Positions 48,896 through 56,328 of a DNA stretch of 64,000 nucleotides are shown here, piece after piece. The DNA comes from Bacteroidaceae bacterium (lineage in GTDB: Bacteria; Bacteroidota; Bacteroidia; Bacteroidales; Bacteroidaceae): positions 62,001 to 126,000 of the forward strand of contig JAGCDQ010000022.1 in the NCBI GenBank assembly GCA_017651245.1. Direction: 5' to 3'. The notes below the pieces were generated by a model that had not been told where the DNA came from, did no database searches, and worked only from the letters and a program-made list of their open reading frames with translations. Each line of letters opens with the position of its first letter. Positions within the stretch are counted from its first letter, which is position 1. Position numbers and translations under genes: made by a program.

Positions 48896-50088
48896 TGCCG
48901 TCTGATGATTAGGGGAATAGCCTCTTCGTGCTGCTGGCAGAAAGTGGGGGTGTCTTTCACCACGAGGGCGAGATAGCCACCGCCGCCTGCGCCTGGCATT
49001 TTCCATGCCAATACATCGGGGAGAACGGCGTATTGATCAATATATTCTTGTACGCCAGGCTGTATCATGGCGGGGAAGAGGGTTATTTGTGCATTGAACG
49101 AGGCTTGATATGCTTGGGCGAATCTGTCAAGATCTGTGTGCATGATGGCATCCCAACAGTCTTCAGCGGCTTTTGCCAAAGCCTTGACATGAGGTCCATT
49201 GATGTCTTTCCCTTCTACCACTGAACAGCCAGGACGGCGTGGAAACATTGGTATGAGGCATAGGTGGTTCTCCAACCAGTGGAGGATGGGTTCCTCTTGG
49301 CATTGCTCAATATTTTTAGGCCAGTAATGGGAGTCGTAATAGTGACGACAGAGTCCTGGAATGCAGATGCCGATGGCGTCTTGTGCACCGCTGATGATGC
49401 CGTCTGTACGTTCAGGATCATTCTCGAAACAGAAGACGAGTTTGGCGAGCATCTCGGGATCCATGTCTGGAAGGTGGACTGGCCAGATGCGTTGTATCTG
49501 TTTGCGTGTGGAAGTGGAAAGTCCGCAACGTTCCCGAATTTCGAATGTGGGTTGTAATGAGATGGTGATAGCCCATCCTGGTGCATAGGCGCTGACATAG
49601 GGCTGGTCAATCCATGTGCCAGCAAGGTCAAGACGGGTAGGAATGCCTTCGAAGTGATGAGAGGTTTCAGTGGGTTTGTTGATGAGAGTCTCTTTGATGC
49701 TCGTGCTGCTTCTTGCCTCTAACCCATCAGCAGGGATACGGTCGAGTACGATGTATTCGATGCCGTGTTCCTTGCAGAATTGGCGCTTCTCTTCACTCGA
49801 ACCATCTGCATTGACCACAAAACGGTCGGGCTTCAAGGCTTCTACCGTCGGGATGAAGTCCATGATGCCAGAGCCCTGATTGATGAAAGCGTCTTTCACA
49901 TAACGAATGCTTTTCACCATGAAGAGTCGTTCCTGTTCAGGATAGAGTGTCTTGTGGTGCTTATAGTGGAGGATGGTTTCGTCTGATCCGATGCCCACAT
50001 ACAAGTCGCCATACTGACTCGCCTGCCGGAAGAATTCCACATGACCGCTGTGGAGCAGGTCGTAACAACCACTGACAAAGACTTTCAT
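48892..50088 (-). CDS. Cytidylyltransferase domain fused to a GHMP-kinase-like domain
   Basis: Residues about 1-137 are a complete nucleotidyltransferase of the TagD/RfaE type: GCYDLLHSGH (7-16) and RSSTSIK (about 128-134). Residues about 150-398 look like a GHMP sugar kinase: RLDLAGTWIDQPY at the start and MPGAGGGGYLALV near the end. The usual ATP loop (GLGSSA type) is replaced by GIISGAQDAIG, so the ATP site is altered. It overlaps the mutarotase gene and follows the L-galactonate dehydrogenase gene by 36 bases. It might phosphorylate and nucleotidylate L-fucose or L-galactose, but it differs from the known fucose enzyme Fkp in order and fold of the transferase. Function is not established. 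Confidence 0.75.
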   Translation of the reverse strand: MKVFVSGCYDLLHSGHVEFFRQASQYGDLYVGIGSDETILHYKHHKTLYPEQERLFMVKSIRYVKDAFINQGSGIMDFIPTVEALKPDRFVVNADGSSEEKRQFCKEHGIEYIVLDRIPADGLEARSSTSIKETLINKPTETSHHFEGIPTRLDLAGTWIDQPYVSAYAPGWAITISLQPTFEIRERCGLSTSTRKQIQRIWPVHLPDMDPEMLAKLVFCFENDPERTDGIISGAQDAIGICIPGLCRHYYDSHYWPKNIEQCQEEPILHWLENHLCLIPMFPRRPGCSVVEGKDINGPHVKALAKAAEDCWDAIMHTDLDRFAQAYQASFNAQITLFPAMIQPGVQEYIDQYAVLPDVLAWKMPGAGGGGYLALVVKDTPTFCQQHEEAIPLIIRRQ

Positions 50089-50124
50089 AGGGGTGTCACC
50101 TTTCTTTCTGTTGATGAAATATGC

Positions 50125-51144
50125 TTAGAAGTTTACTAGAATCCTGAACACTTTGCCTGGGTTCTCGCTCCACCATTGCATGGTTTTCAGTGCTTCCTCT
50201 GGTCGGATAACCTTTGTGATGAGTTTGTCGATAGGTGCTGTGCCACGCTCCAGGTAGCGGATGACACCACGGAAGTCCTCAGGTGTGGCATTGCGTGAGC
50301 CGCGGATGTCAAGTTCCTTCTGTACAAAGAGTTTAGTCTGGAAGGTGACATCTGATTTTGCATAACCGATGCATGCCACACGACCAGTGAATGCTACTTC
50401 GTTAACAGCCATCTGGTAGGTGAATGGGTTACCTACGGCTTCGATGATGACATCGGGACCGAATCCGCCTGTGATGTCGGCGAGACGTTGATGTACATCC
50501 TCGGTCTTGGTGTTGATAGCGAATGATGCTCCCATTTGTTTTGCCAGTTCCAACTTCTCGTCATCGAGATCGGCGGCTATGACGGTGGCACCGCGGGTAA
50601 CGGCCCGCACGATGGCACCCATGCCGACCATGCCACAGCCGATGACCATCACCACGTCAACGTCGGTCACCTGTGCACGGCTTACGGCGTGGAAGCCCAC
50701 AGACATCGGTTCGATGAGTGCGCTGGTTTTGGCCGACAGTGTGCCAGCGGGGATGATTTTCTCCCAAGGCATCACGATGTATTCCTTCATGGCTCCGTTA
50801 CGCTGCACGCCAAGGGTCTCGTTGTGCTGGCAGGCGTTCACCCGCCCGTTGCGGCACGAAGCGCAGTGGTTGCAATTGGTGTAGGGGTTGCAGGTTACGA
50901 CCATGCCCACCTTGAGGCTTTCAGGCACTTCGCTGCCTACCGCTTCAATCACGGCACCAATTTCATGTCCTGGAATGACAGGGTTTAGGGCCATCGTGTT
51001 ACGTCCCAAGAAAGTATTGAGGTCGGAGCCACAAAAACCCACATATTCCAATTTCAACAATACCTCACCAGGCCTCAGTGTGGCAGGCTTTTCCATTTCA
51101 ATGATGCTCAACTCTTGAGAGTGAGTGATTTGAATAGCTATCAT
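50125..51144 (-). CDS. Zinc-type medium-chain dehydrogenase, probably L-galactonate dehydrogenase
   Basis: The 339-residue protein is a classic medium-chain dehydrogenase: catalytic zinc ligands in GFCGSD (Cys about 38) and GHE (His about 59), the structural zinc Cys set CNHCASCRNGRVNAC, and a nucleotide-binding GCGMVGMGA. In Bacteroides vulgatus a gene set of the same order (L-galactose dehydrogenase, lactonase, transporter, dehydrogenase) converts L-galactose to D-tagaturonate, and this enzyme does the last step. The substrate here is inferred from that gene order. Confidence 0.82.
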   Translation of the reverse strand: MIAIQITHSQELSIIEMEKPATLRPGEVLLKLEYVGFCGSDLNTFLGRNTMALNPVIPGHEIGAVIEAVGSEVPESLKVGMVVTCNPYTNCNHCASCRNGRVNACQHNETLGVQRNGAMKEYIVMPWEKIIPAGTLSAKTSALIEPMSVGFHAVSRAQVTDVDVVMVIGCGMVGMGAIVRAVTRGATVIAADLDDEKLELAKQMGASFAINTKTEDVHQRLADITGGFGPDVIIEAVGNPFTYQMAVNEVAFTGRVACIGYAKSDVTFQTKLFVQKELDIRGSRNATPEDFRGVIRYLERGTAPIDKLITKVIRPEEALKTMQWWSENPGKVFRILVNF

Positions 51145-51156
51145 ATCTTTTGTTGT

Positions 51157-52458
51157 TTAATATCTTCTTTTATATGCTCTGTATCCATACACAATGATGA
51201 ACAAGAAGCAAGCCAATGGCAACATGAACGACATATTCACAGCTGGCATGCCCCAAATGATTTCTTGGTCAATCATCAAACCCTGCAATGGTGGCATCAG
51301 TGCACCGCCCACAATTGCCATCACCAAGAAAGCAGCACCCAGATGGGTGTCTTTCGTGTCCACATTCTCCAGAGCGATTCCATAGATGGAAGGGAACATG
51401 ATAGACATGAAAAGGCTGATGGCGACAAGGCTGTACAATCCCCACATGCCTTCGATGCAGATGGCACCCAAAGTACAGATGGAAGCACCGACGCCAAAGA
51501 TGGTGAGCAATTTGCGTGTGTTCACGAAGCGCATGATGTAAGTACCGAGGAAACGTCCCAAAAGGTTCATGGACATTGCCACGATGTTATACATTTGAGC
51601 AGTTGCCTTGTTGATACCCAAGTGGTCGGCATACTGGATGATGAATGTCCACACCATGATTTGTGCTGCCACGTAGCAAACTTGTGCAAAGACACCTTCA
51701 CGGTAGATGGTGTTGTGCCAGAGGTTGTGCATGGTTTCGCTGAATGTGTGGGTCTGACCAGCAGCTTTCTGCTCTTCACTCTCCGTTTTTGGCATCTTAG
51801 TAATGGCGATAATCACCAACACAGCCACAACCACCAAGCCAATAGCTACATAGGGATTGCGTATGACAGCCAAATCGTGCAGACGGATGTCCGCTTTCTC
51901 TGCTTCAGACAAAAGAGGGAAAATGATTTGTCCTGCTTCATCACGTTTGTCTGACAACAAGTGTGGCAACACGATGAACGATGCCACAGCCATACCGCTA
52001 AGAGAACCTACAGGGTTGAAAGCCTGAGCCAAGTTCAATCGGCGAGTGGAAGTCTCTTTGTCGCCCAACGAAAGAATGAACGGATTGGCGGTTGTCTCCA
52101 AGAATGCCAAACCGAAAGTGAGGATGTAGAGCGAAATGCAGAAGAAGGAGAACTCCTGCCACTCAGCAGCTGGGATGAACAGGAAGGCTCCAATGGCATA
52201 GAGTGCCAAGCCGAGGAGGATACCGCTCTTGTAGGAATACTTGCGGATGAATAATGCGGCTGGAATCGCCATCGTGGCATAACCGCCATAGAAGGCAAAC
52301 TGAATCAGCGATGCTTTCGCTGCTGAAAGTTCCATCACGGTTTGGAAGGCTGCCACCATCGGGTTGGTGATATCGTTGGCAAAGCCCCACAAGGCAAACA
52401 GCGACGTAATCAGGATAAAGGTGAAGAGATATTTCTTCGATACTAAAGGTTTCTTCAT
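51157..52458 (-). CDS. FucP-family sugar:proton symporter
   Basis: Start at ATG 52458 (MKKPLVSKKYLFTFIL) is preferred because the longer frame overlaps the hairpin repeat and the upstream gene. About 12 membrane segments and the FucP features WGFANDITNPMVAAF and FLETTANPFILSLG are present. FucP carries L-fucose and also L-galactose, its hydroxylated analogue. The position between the lactonase and the dehydrogenase genes fits an L-galactose importer. It is 12 bases from the dehydrogenase gene. Confidence 0.88.
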   Translation of the reverse strand: MKKPLVSKKYLFTFILITSLFALWGFANDITNPMVAAFQTVMELSAAKASLIQFAFYGGYATMAIPAALFIRKYSYKSGILLGLALYAIGAFLFIPAAEWQEFSFFCISLYILTFGLAFLETTANPFILSLGDKETSTRRLNLAQAFNPVGSLSGMAVASFIVLPHLLSDKRDEAGQIIFPLLSEAEKADIRLHDLAVIRNPYVAIGLVVVAVLVIIAITKMPKTESEEQKAAGQTHTFSETMHNLWHNTIYREGVFAQVCYVAAQIMVWTFIIQYADHLGINKATAQMYNIVAMSMNLLGRFLGTYIMRFVNTRKLLTIFGVGASICTLGAICIEGMWGLYSLVAISLFMSIMFPSIYGIALENVDTKDTHLGAAFLVMAIVGGALMPPLQGLMIDQEIIWGMPAVNMSFMLPLACFLFIIVYGYRAYKRRY

Positions 52459-52477
52459 GATTGTTATTTGTGAATTG

Positions 52478-52504
52478 AAAAACGCCCAGCGCGTGGGCTG
52501 GTTA
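52478..52504 (-). repeat. Intercistronic hairpin repeat, copy 2
   Basis: On the minus strand, stop codon TAA of the lactonase gene is followed by CCAGCCCACGCGCTGGGCG and TTTTT, identical to copy 1 at 30245-30271. It lies 19 bases before the permease start. Confidence 0.8.
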
Positions 52505-53386
52505 TTCTGACATATTCTTAATGTATGGTAATTCGGGTAAGTTCTTGAATCCGTAGAACTGTTCGGCATTTCCTCCGAGGAAGGCTGTCTTCTCTTGGTC
52601 GGTCAGTTCCTTCGACTTGCAAACGAAGTCGTACGACATCTTGTAGGTGATGGCGGTGATGGTTCTTGGGTAGTCGCTACCCCACATCAGTTTGTCCATG
52701 CCCACCCATTCTGCAGCCTGCTTAATGCTTCGGATGGCACTTGGGTAAGGGTAGAACTCTGCATTGAAGAGCCAAGTGATGCCGCCCGACTCCACCATCA
52801 CGTTCTTGCCTTCCCTCGCCAGTTTCACCTGACTCTCGAAAGCATCTGTGGTGACCATGCCGAAATGTCCAATCGCCACTTTCAGCTGGGGACACTCTTG
52901 GATCACTTCCTTCATCTCACCAATTTGTGCCTCACTTTCACCCAGACACATCGACAGCACCATGCCTTTCTCCTCCATATATTTAAATATAGGTATAAGG
53001 GTCAGCAATGATTCGTGCATGCGATGTCCTGGGAAAGCGATGCCTTTCAGCCCTGCTTCCTGCACAGCCTTCGCTTCTTCGAGCGTCCAAGCCATACCCA
53101 TACAGAAGAACCGCTCTAGGTATTTCTTCTGCACTTCAGCCAGATAGGTGTTCTGATTGCCGTCAATGACTTCCTGCACCACCACGGCACCGCCCACTTG
53201 GGCATAGTCCATGTTGGAGAGGAACACCTCAGCCGAGTTCACGCCATCAATGAGCCAAGGCGGTAGCATCTGCACCTCCTCGTCCATGAAGATGCTCCTG
53301 CCGTTCTTCAACGACAGGATTCTCTTTCCGTCCACCCAAGTGTCTTGTTTCTTCCACAGGTGGGAATGTGCATCTATAATTGTCAT
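52502..53386 (-). CDS. Amidohydrolase-family lactonase, probably L-galactono/L-fucono-1,5-lactonase
   Basis: Start at ATG 53386 (MTIIDAHSHLW) is chosen since the HxH motif is always next to the N-terminus; the frame is open to 53461. The 294 residues fit the amidohydrolase-2 (cog3618) group: DAHSHLW, GIAFPGHRMHES, VAIGHFGMV and the metal Asp in WGSDYPRT. Members hydrolyse aldonolactones, and the one in the Bacteroides vulgatus L-galactose set hydrolyses L-galactono-1,5-lactone. Same operon order here. Confidence 0.86.
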   Translation of the reverse strand: MTIIDAHSHLWKKQDTWVDGKRILSLKNGRSIFMDEEVQMLPPWLIDGVNSAEVFLSNMDYAQVGGAVVVQEVIDGNQNTYLAEVQKKYLERFFCMGMAWTLEEAKAVQEAGLKGIAFPGHRMHESLLTLIPIFKYMEEKGMVLSMCLGESEAQIGEMKEVIQECPQLKVAIGHFGMVTTDAFESQVKLAREGKNVMVESGGITWLFNAEFYPYPSAIRSIKQAAEWVGMDKLMWGSDYPRTITAITYKMSYDFVCKSKELTDQEKTAFLGGNAEQFYGFKNLPELPYIKNMSE

Positions 53387-53398
53387 AACTGTTGAGAG

Positions 53399-53426
53399 AA
53401 AAATCGCCCAGCGCGTGGACTGGTCA
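53399..53426 (-). repeat. Intercistronic hairpin repeat, copy 3
   Basis: Stop codon TGA of the aldo/keto reductase gene is followed on the minus strand by CCAGTCCACGCGCTGGGCG, A and TTTTT. The single change C to T keeps the hairpin through a T-G pair, which suggests that structure matters. Confidence 0.78.
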
Positions 53427-54371
53427 AGAGTTTGCCCATGATACTCGTTTCTGATCACCAATGATGTCTTGTACTTCTTTCACGAGTTGCCAGTCAGGTT
53501 CTTCGTTTGCCCACTCGATGTTGCGTTTCACGTTGGCAGGGTTGGCTGAGGAGAACAGCGTTCCAGCGATGCGTGTGTTGCTGGCAGAGTACTGGATGGC
53601 AAGACGTTCGATAGGGTAGTTCTTGTCAGCACAAAGCTTGGCAGCCTTCGCACAAGCTTCCACCAAAGGTTTGGGTGCAGGATGCCAATCTGGCACACCA
53701 CGAACGGTCAGTAGTCCCATGCTCAGTGGGGAGGCGTTGATGACGCCGATGCCCTTGCTCTCGAAGTAGTCGAGGAAGTCGTTCAGCTTATCGTCGTTCA
53801 GGCAGTAGTGGCAGAAGTTCAGGATGCTCTCCACTGTGCCAGGCTCTGAATGATCAATCACCCATTTGAGGTTTTCCAGCTGCAGGTCCGTGATGCCCAC
53901 ATGTCCCACCACACCTTTCTTCTTCAGTTCCACCAATGCTGGCAGGGTTTCGTCCACCACCTTCTGCAATCCGCCTTCCATCGCAGCCTGAAACTCGATG
54001 TCATGCACGTTGATGAGGTCGATATAGTCGATGTTGAGACGCTCCATGCTCTCATACACACTTTCTGTGGCACGTTTGCCAGAATAGTCCCAAGTGTTCA
54101 CGCCATCCTTACCGTAGCGTCCCACCTTGGTGCTCAGAAAATATTTATCTCTGGGAATGCGTTTCAGTGCCTTGCCCAGCACGGTCTCAGCCTTGTAGTG
54201 GCCATAGTAAGGGCTCACGTCGATGAAGTTGATGCCGCCCTCAATCGCTGTTTCCACTGCCTCGATACTCTCAGTCTCTTTCGTCTCGTGAAATACGCTA
54301 CCCAGCGATGATGCGCCGAAACACAAATGGGAGATTTTCATCCCCGTCTTTCCTAATTCTGTATATCTCAT
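53424..54371 (-). CDS. Aldo/keto reductase, probably L-galactose (L-fucose) dehydrogenase
   Basis: The 315-residue protein is an aldo/keto reductase with the catalytic set visible: Asp and Tyr in FIDVSPYYGHYKAE, Lys in FLSTKVGRYG and His in INVHDIEF. The N-terminus MRYTELGKTGMKISHLCFGASSLG and the overall pattern are like L-galactose dehydrogenases of plants and Bacteroides. It would oxidise L-galactose or L-fucose to the 1,5-lactone, the first step for the next gene's lactonase. It is first in the operon, with a promoter at 54397-54404. Confidence 0.86.
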   Translation of the reverse strand: MRYTELGKTGMKISHLCFGASSLGSVFHETKETESIEAVETAIEGGINFIDVSPYYGHYKAETVLGKALKRIPRDKYFLSTKVGRYGKDGVNTWDYSGKRATESVYESMERLNIDYIDLINVHDIEFQAAMEGGLQKVVDETLPALVELKKKGVVGHVGITDLQLENLKWVIDHSEPGTVESILNFCHYCLNDDKLNDFLDYFESKGIGVINASPLSMGLLTVRGVPDWHPAPKPLVEACAKAAKLCADKNYPIERLAIQYSASNTRIAGTLFSSANPANVKRNIEWANEEPDWQLVKEVQDIIGDQKRVSWANS

Positions 54372-54396
54372 GATGGTTTTGGTTTGATTTGCGTTG

Positions 54397-54404
54397 CAAA
54401 GTTA
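54397..54404 (-). promoter_or_regulatory. -7 element of the L-galactose operon
   Basis: TAACTTTG (complement of 54397-54404) lies 26 bases before the dehydrogenase start. There is no TTTG at -33, which fits an activator-dependent promoter; an AraC-type gene is directly upstream. Confidence 0.6.
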
Positions 54405-54424
54405 CAGCGTTTTCTCCCGAAACC

Positions 54425-54483
54425 ATCGGACGATAAAACACAATGATAGGACAAAGTTTACAATTAGTTGTTCATCGTCCGAT
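54425..54483. promoter_or_regulatory. Candidate operator: 10-bp inverted repeat around the regulator gene end
   Basis: ATCGGACGAT (54425-54434) is the perfect reverse complement of ATCGTCCGAT (54474-54483), 39 bases apart. The first arm lies just upstream of the operon promoter and the second within the last codons of the AraC-type gene. It could be a bipartite regulator site; this is inference. Confidence 0.4.
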
Positions 54484-55333
54484 ACTCCTGAGGTGTTCTG
54501 CCTGTAATTTTCTTGAAGAGTCGGATGAAATAGGAGTGGTCGTTGAATCCCAACGCGAATGCCACTTCCTTCACGGTCAGGTCTTCCGTCAACAGCAACA
54601 ACTGTGCTCTTTCCATCTTCTTGTGGTTGATGTATTGCAAAGGTGACATTCCGAAGTGTTGCTTGAAGATGCGGATGAAATAAGGCTTTGTTACACACAC
54701 CAATGCCGCCAAGTCGTCAATGTTGATGTCCTCGTAGATGTTTCCATGGATGTGGCTCAGCACATTTGCCATACGCTCATCCTTTGCCCACACCTTTTCG
54801 GATGCTTCCAGCATGAATCTTGAGAAAAGAATCAGGATGCTGCCTCGCAGTTGCATCTTTTCGTGCAAGGGCAGGGCATTGTAACGACGCACGTAGTTGG
54901 TGAACTTCGTGGTGTTGTCATACGACCGAGGGTCACTCTCGGGCAGTTGTGCCTCAGGGTGTCGACGACACATGTCTTCCATCAACCATTCGTCACCCTC
55001 TTGGGCAACCACTTCGGTGGGGAGTTCGTATCGTTCAAACACATCCGTTTCCTTCTTGAAGCCCTCATACACATGGAGGTAGTAATGACAAAACACCCCG
55101 TCACACTCGTAGCTGTGTACGGTGTAGGCAGGGATGATGTAGAGATGGTTGGGGCGTAGGTTGATGACCGTCTGTCGGGGACTTTCCAAGTGCAGTCGCG
55201 CACTCCCTTCCGTCACATAGTAGATACGTGTGAAGGGGGAGTGAACCCGCTGCCAGTTCCAGTCGCCGTCGTGGTGTGCCAAGCCCACGTTCAGCATCTG
55301 CAGGTTCAGGCTTTCAATCGGAAACTGTTTCAT
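54464..55333 (-). CDS. AraC-family transcriptional regulator with cupin sensor domain
   Basis: The 289-residue protein has an N-terminal cupin-like domain (about 15-110; RIYYVTEGSARLHLESP, HLYIIPAYTVHSYECDG) and a C-terminal pair of helix-turn-helix units (about 190-289; IDDLAALVCVTKPYFIRIFK and KEVAFALGFNDHSYFIRLFK). It ends 92 bases before the L-galactose operon on the same strand, so it is the likely sugar-responsive activator of it. It follows the HD-domain gene by one base. Confidence 0.9.
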   Translation of the reverse strand: MKQFPIESLNLQMLNVGLAHHDGDWNWQRVHSPFTRIYYVTEGSARLHLESPRQTVINLRPNHLYIIPAYTVHSYECDGVFCHYYLHVYEGFKKETDVFERYELPTEVVAQEGDEWLMEDMCRRHPEAQLPESDPRSYDNTTKFTNYVRRYNALPLHEKMQLRGSILILFSRFMLEASEKVWAKDERMANVLSHIHGNIYEDINIDDLAALVCVTKPYFIRIFKQHFGMSPLQYINHKKMERAQLLLLTEDLTVKEVAFALGFNDHSYFIRLFKKITGRTPQEYRTMNN

Positions 55334-55334
55334 G

Positions 55335-56198
55335 TCAGTCCTTCACAACACTCGTTCCCAACGCAAATGCTTTCTCCAAGTGACCTGTGGAAACAAAGAT
55401 GTCCGCCTTTGCCGAAATGTTGTCAATGTAGTTCAGCAGTTGCGCCTCAGGAATGCAGGGAAGCACGGGACTTCCAAACTCCAGCTGACCATGGTGCGCC
55501 AGCACACAATGTACGATGAAATTGATTTCACGCTTGTCCACATCCAGTTCGCGCAACAGGTTGTTCAGGTAGTTGGCAGACATATAGATGTGTCCCAGCA
55601 GATAGCCGTTCTCCAGCTTCTCGCCTTCCACGTTGTACTCGCACAGCTTGCCCCAGTCGTGGAACAGGATGCTGATGATGATGCGCTCCACCTTGATGTC
55701 CTCTGGGTAGGGATAGACAGGGTAGATGCCCTCCAGCAGGTGCAACATCTGCCAAGTGTGGTTCAGCAGGCCGCCGGGGAATGCATGATGCACGCTCGTG
55801 GCGGCAGGGTACTTGCTATATTGTGGAAAGAGAATGTCTGCCTGTTCGCGGATGAATCCGATGAGTTTCTCATCCTTGCAGAAGCCGATGAGCGCCTCGA
55901 TGGTGGCATCCCACACCTCCTTCTTCACAGGGCGTGGCACCAGGTTGTAGAGCGGGTGCTCTTCCGTGGGGAACGTGCCGACAATCATGTCCATGTTGGT
56001 GGCAGACTTCTTGCCCTGATTGTCGCGAATGTTGAGGAACCTCACTAGTTGTCCCACCTTGGGTCCACTGGTCTTTGGCACGTCGAACACGCAGATGTTC
56101 TCCACTTCCTCGTTGTTCGCAATCTTCAAGTTCACATAGGGTGAATTGTTGCGCGCCACAGCATCTTGACGGCTCAATACGATGAATTCTTTGTTCAT
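55335..56198 (-). CDS. HD-domain protein, YhaM-like 3'-5' exoribonuclease family
   Basis: Start at ATG 56198 (MNKEFIVLSRQDAV) gives 287 residues. The N-terminal part (about 10-90) is OB-fold-like, and the HD domain (about 130-280) shows HHAFPGGLLNHTWQM, SILFHDWGKL and HCVLAHHGQLEFG, with all metal-binding His/Asp present. This is the YhaM/CBF1 arrangement seen in 3'-5' exoribonucleases. A promoter TAACTTTG (complement of 56226-56233) is close upstream. Its link to sugar use is unclear; it may only share a transcript with the AraC gene. Confidence 0.85.
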   Translation of the reverse strand: MNKEFIVLSRQDAVARNNSPYVNLKIANNEEVENICVFDVPKTSGPKVGQLVRFLNIRDNQGKKSATNMDMIVGTFPTEEHPLYNLVPRPVKKEVWDATIEALIGFCKDEKLIGFIREQADILFPQYSKYPAATSVHHAFPGGLLNHTWQMLHLLEGIYPVYPYPEDIKVERIIISILFHDWGKLCEYNVEGEKLENGYLLGHIYMSANYLNNLLRELDVDKREINFIVHCVLAHHGQLEFGSPVLPCIPEAQLLNYIDNISAKADIFVSTGHLEKAFALGTSVVKD

Positions 56199-56225
56199 GG
56201 CGATAGTAAAATATTGTTTTGGGTG

Positions 56226-56233
56226 CAAAGTTA
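56226..56233 (-). promoter_or_regulatory. -7 element of the HD-domain gene
   Basis: TAACTTTG on the minus strand (complement of 56226-56233), 27 bases before ATG 56198. Confidence 0.6.
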
Positions 56234-56298
56234 GTGAATAATTGGGAATCTTTTTGTGAAAAGTGCTGATTTTTCTTTTCGCAAAACGAAAAAATACT

Positions 56299-56306
56299 TA
56301 CCTTTG
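56299..56306 (+). promoter_or_regulatory. -7 element of the second GH30 gene
   Basis: TACCTTTG at 56299-56306, 22 bases before ATG 56329, in the divergent spacer. It lies inside the upstream-extended open frame, so it supports the start at 56329. Confidence 0.6.
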
Positions 56307-56328
56307 TGCCAATCAACGCAAACATGAC

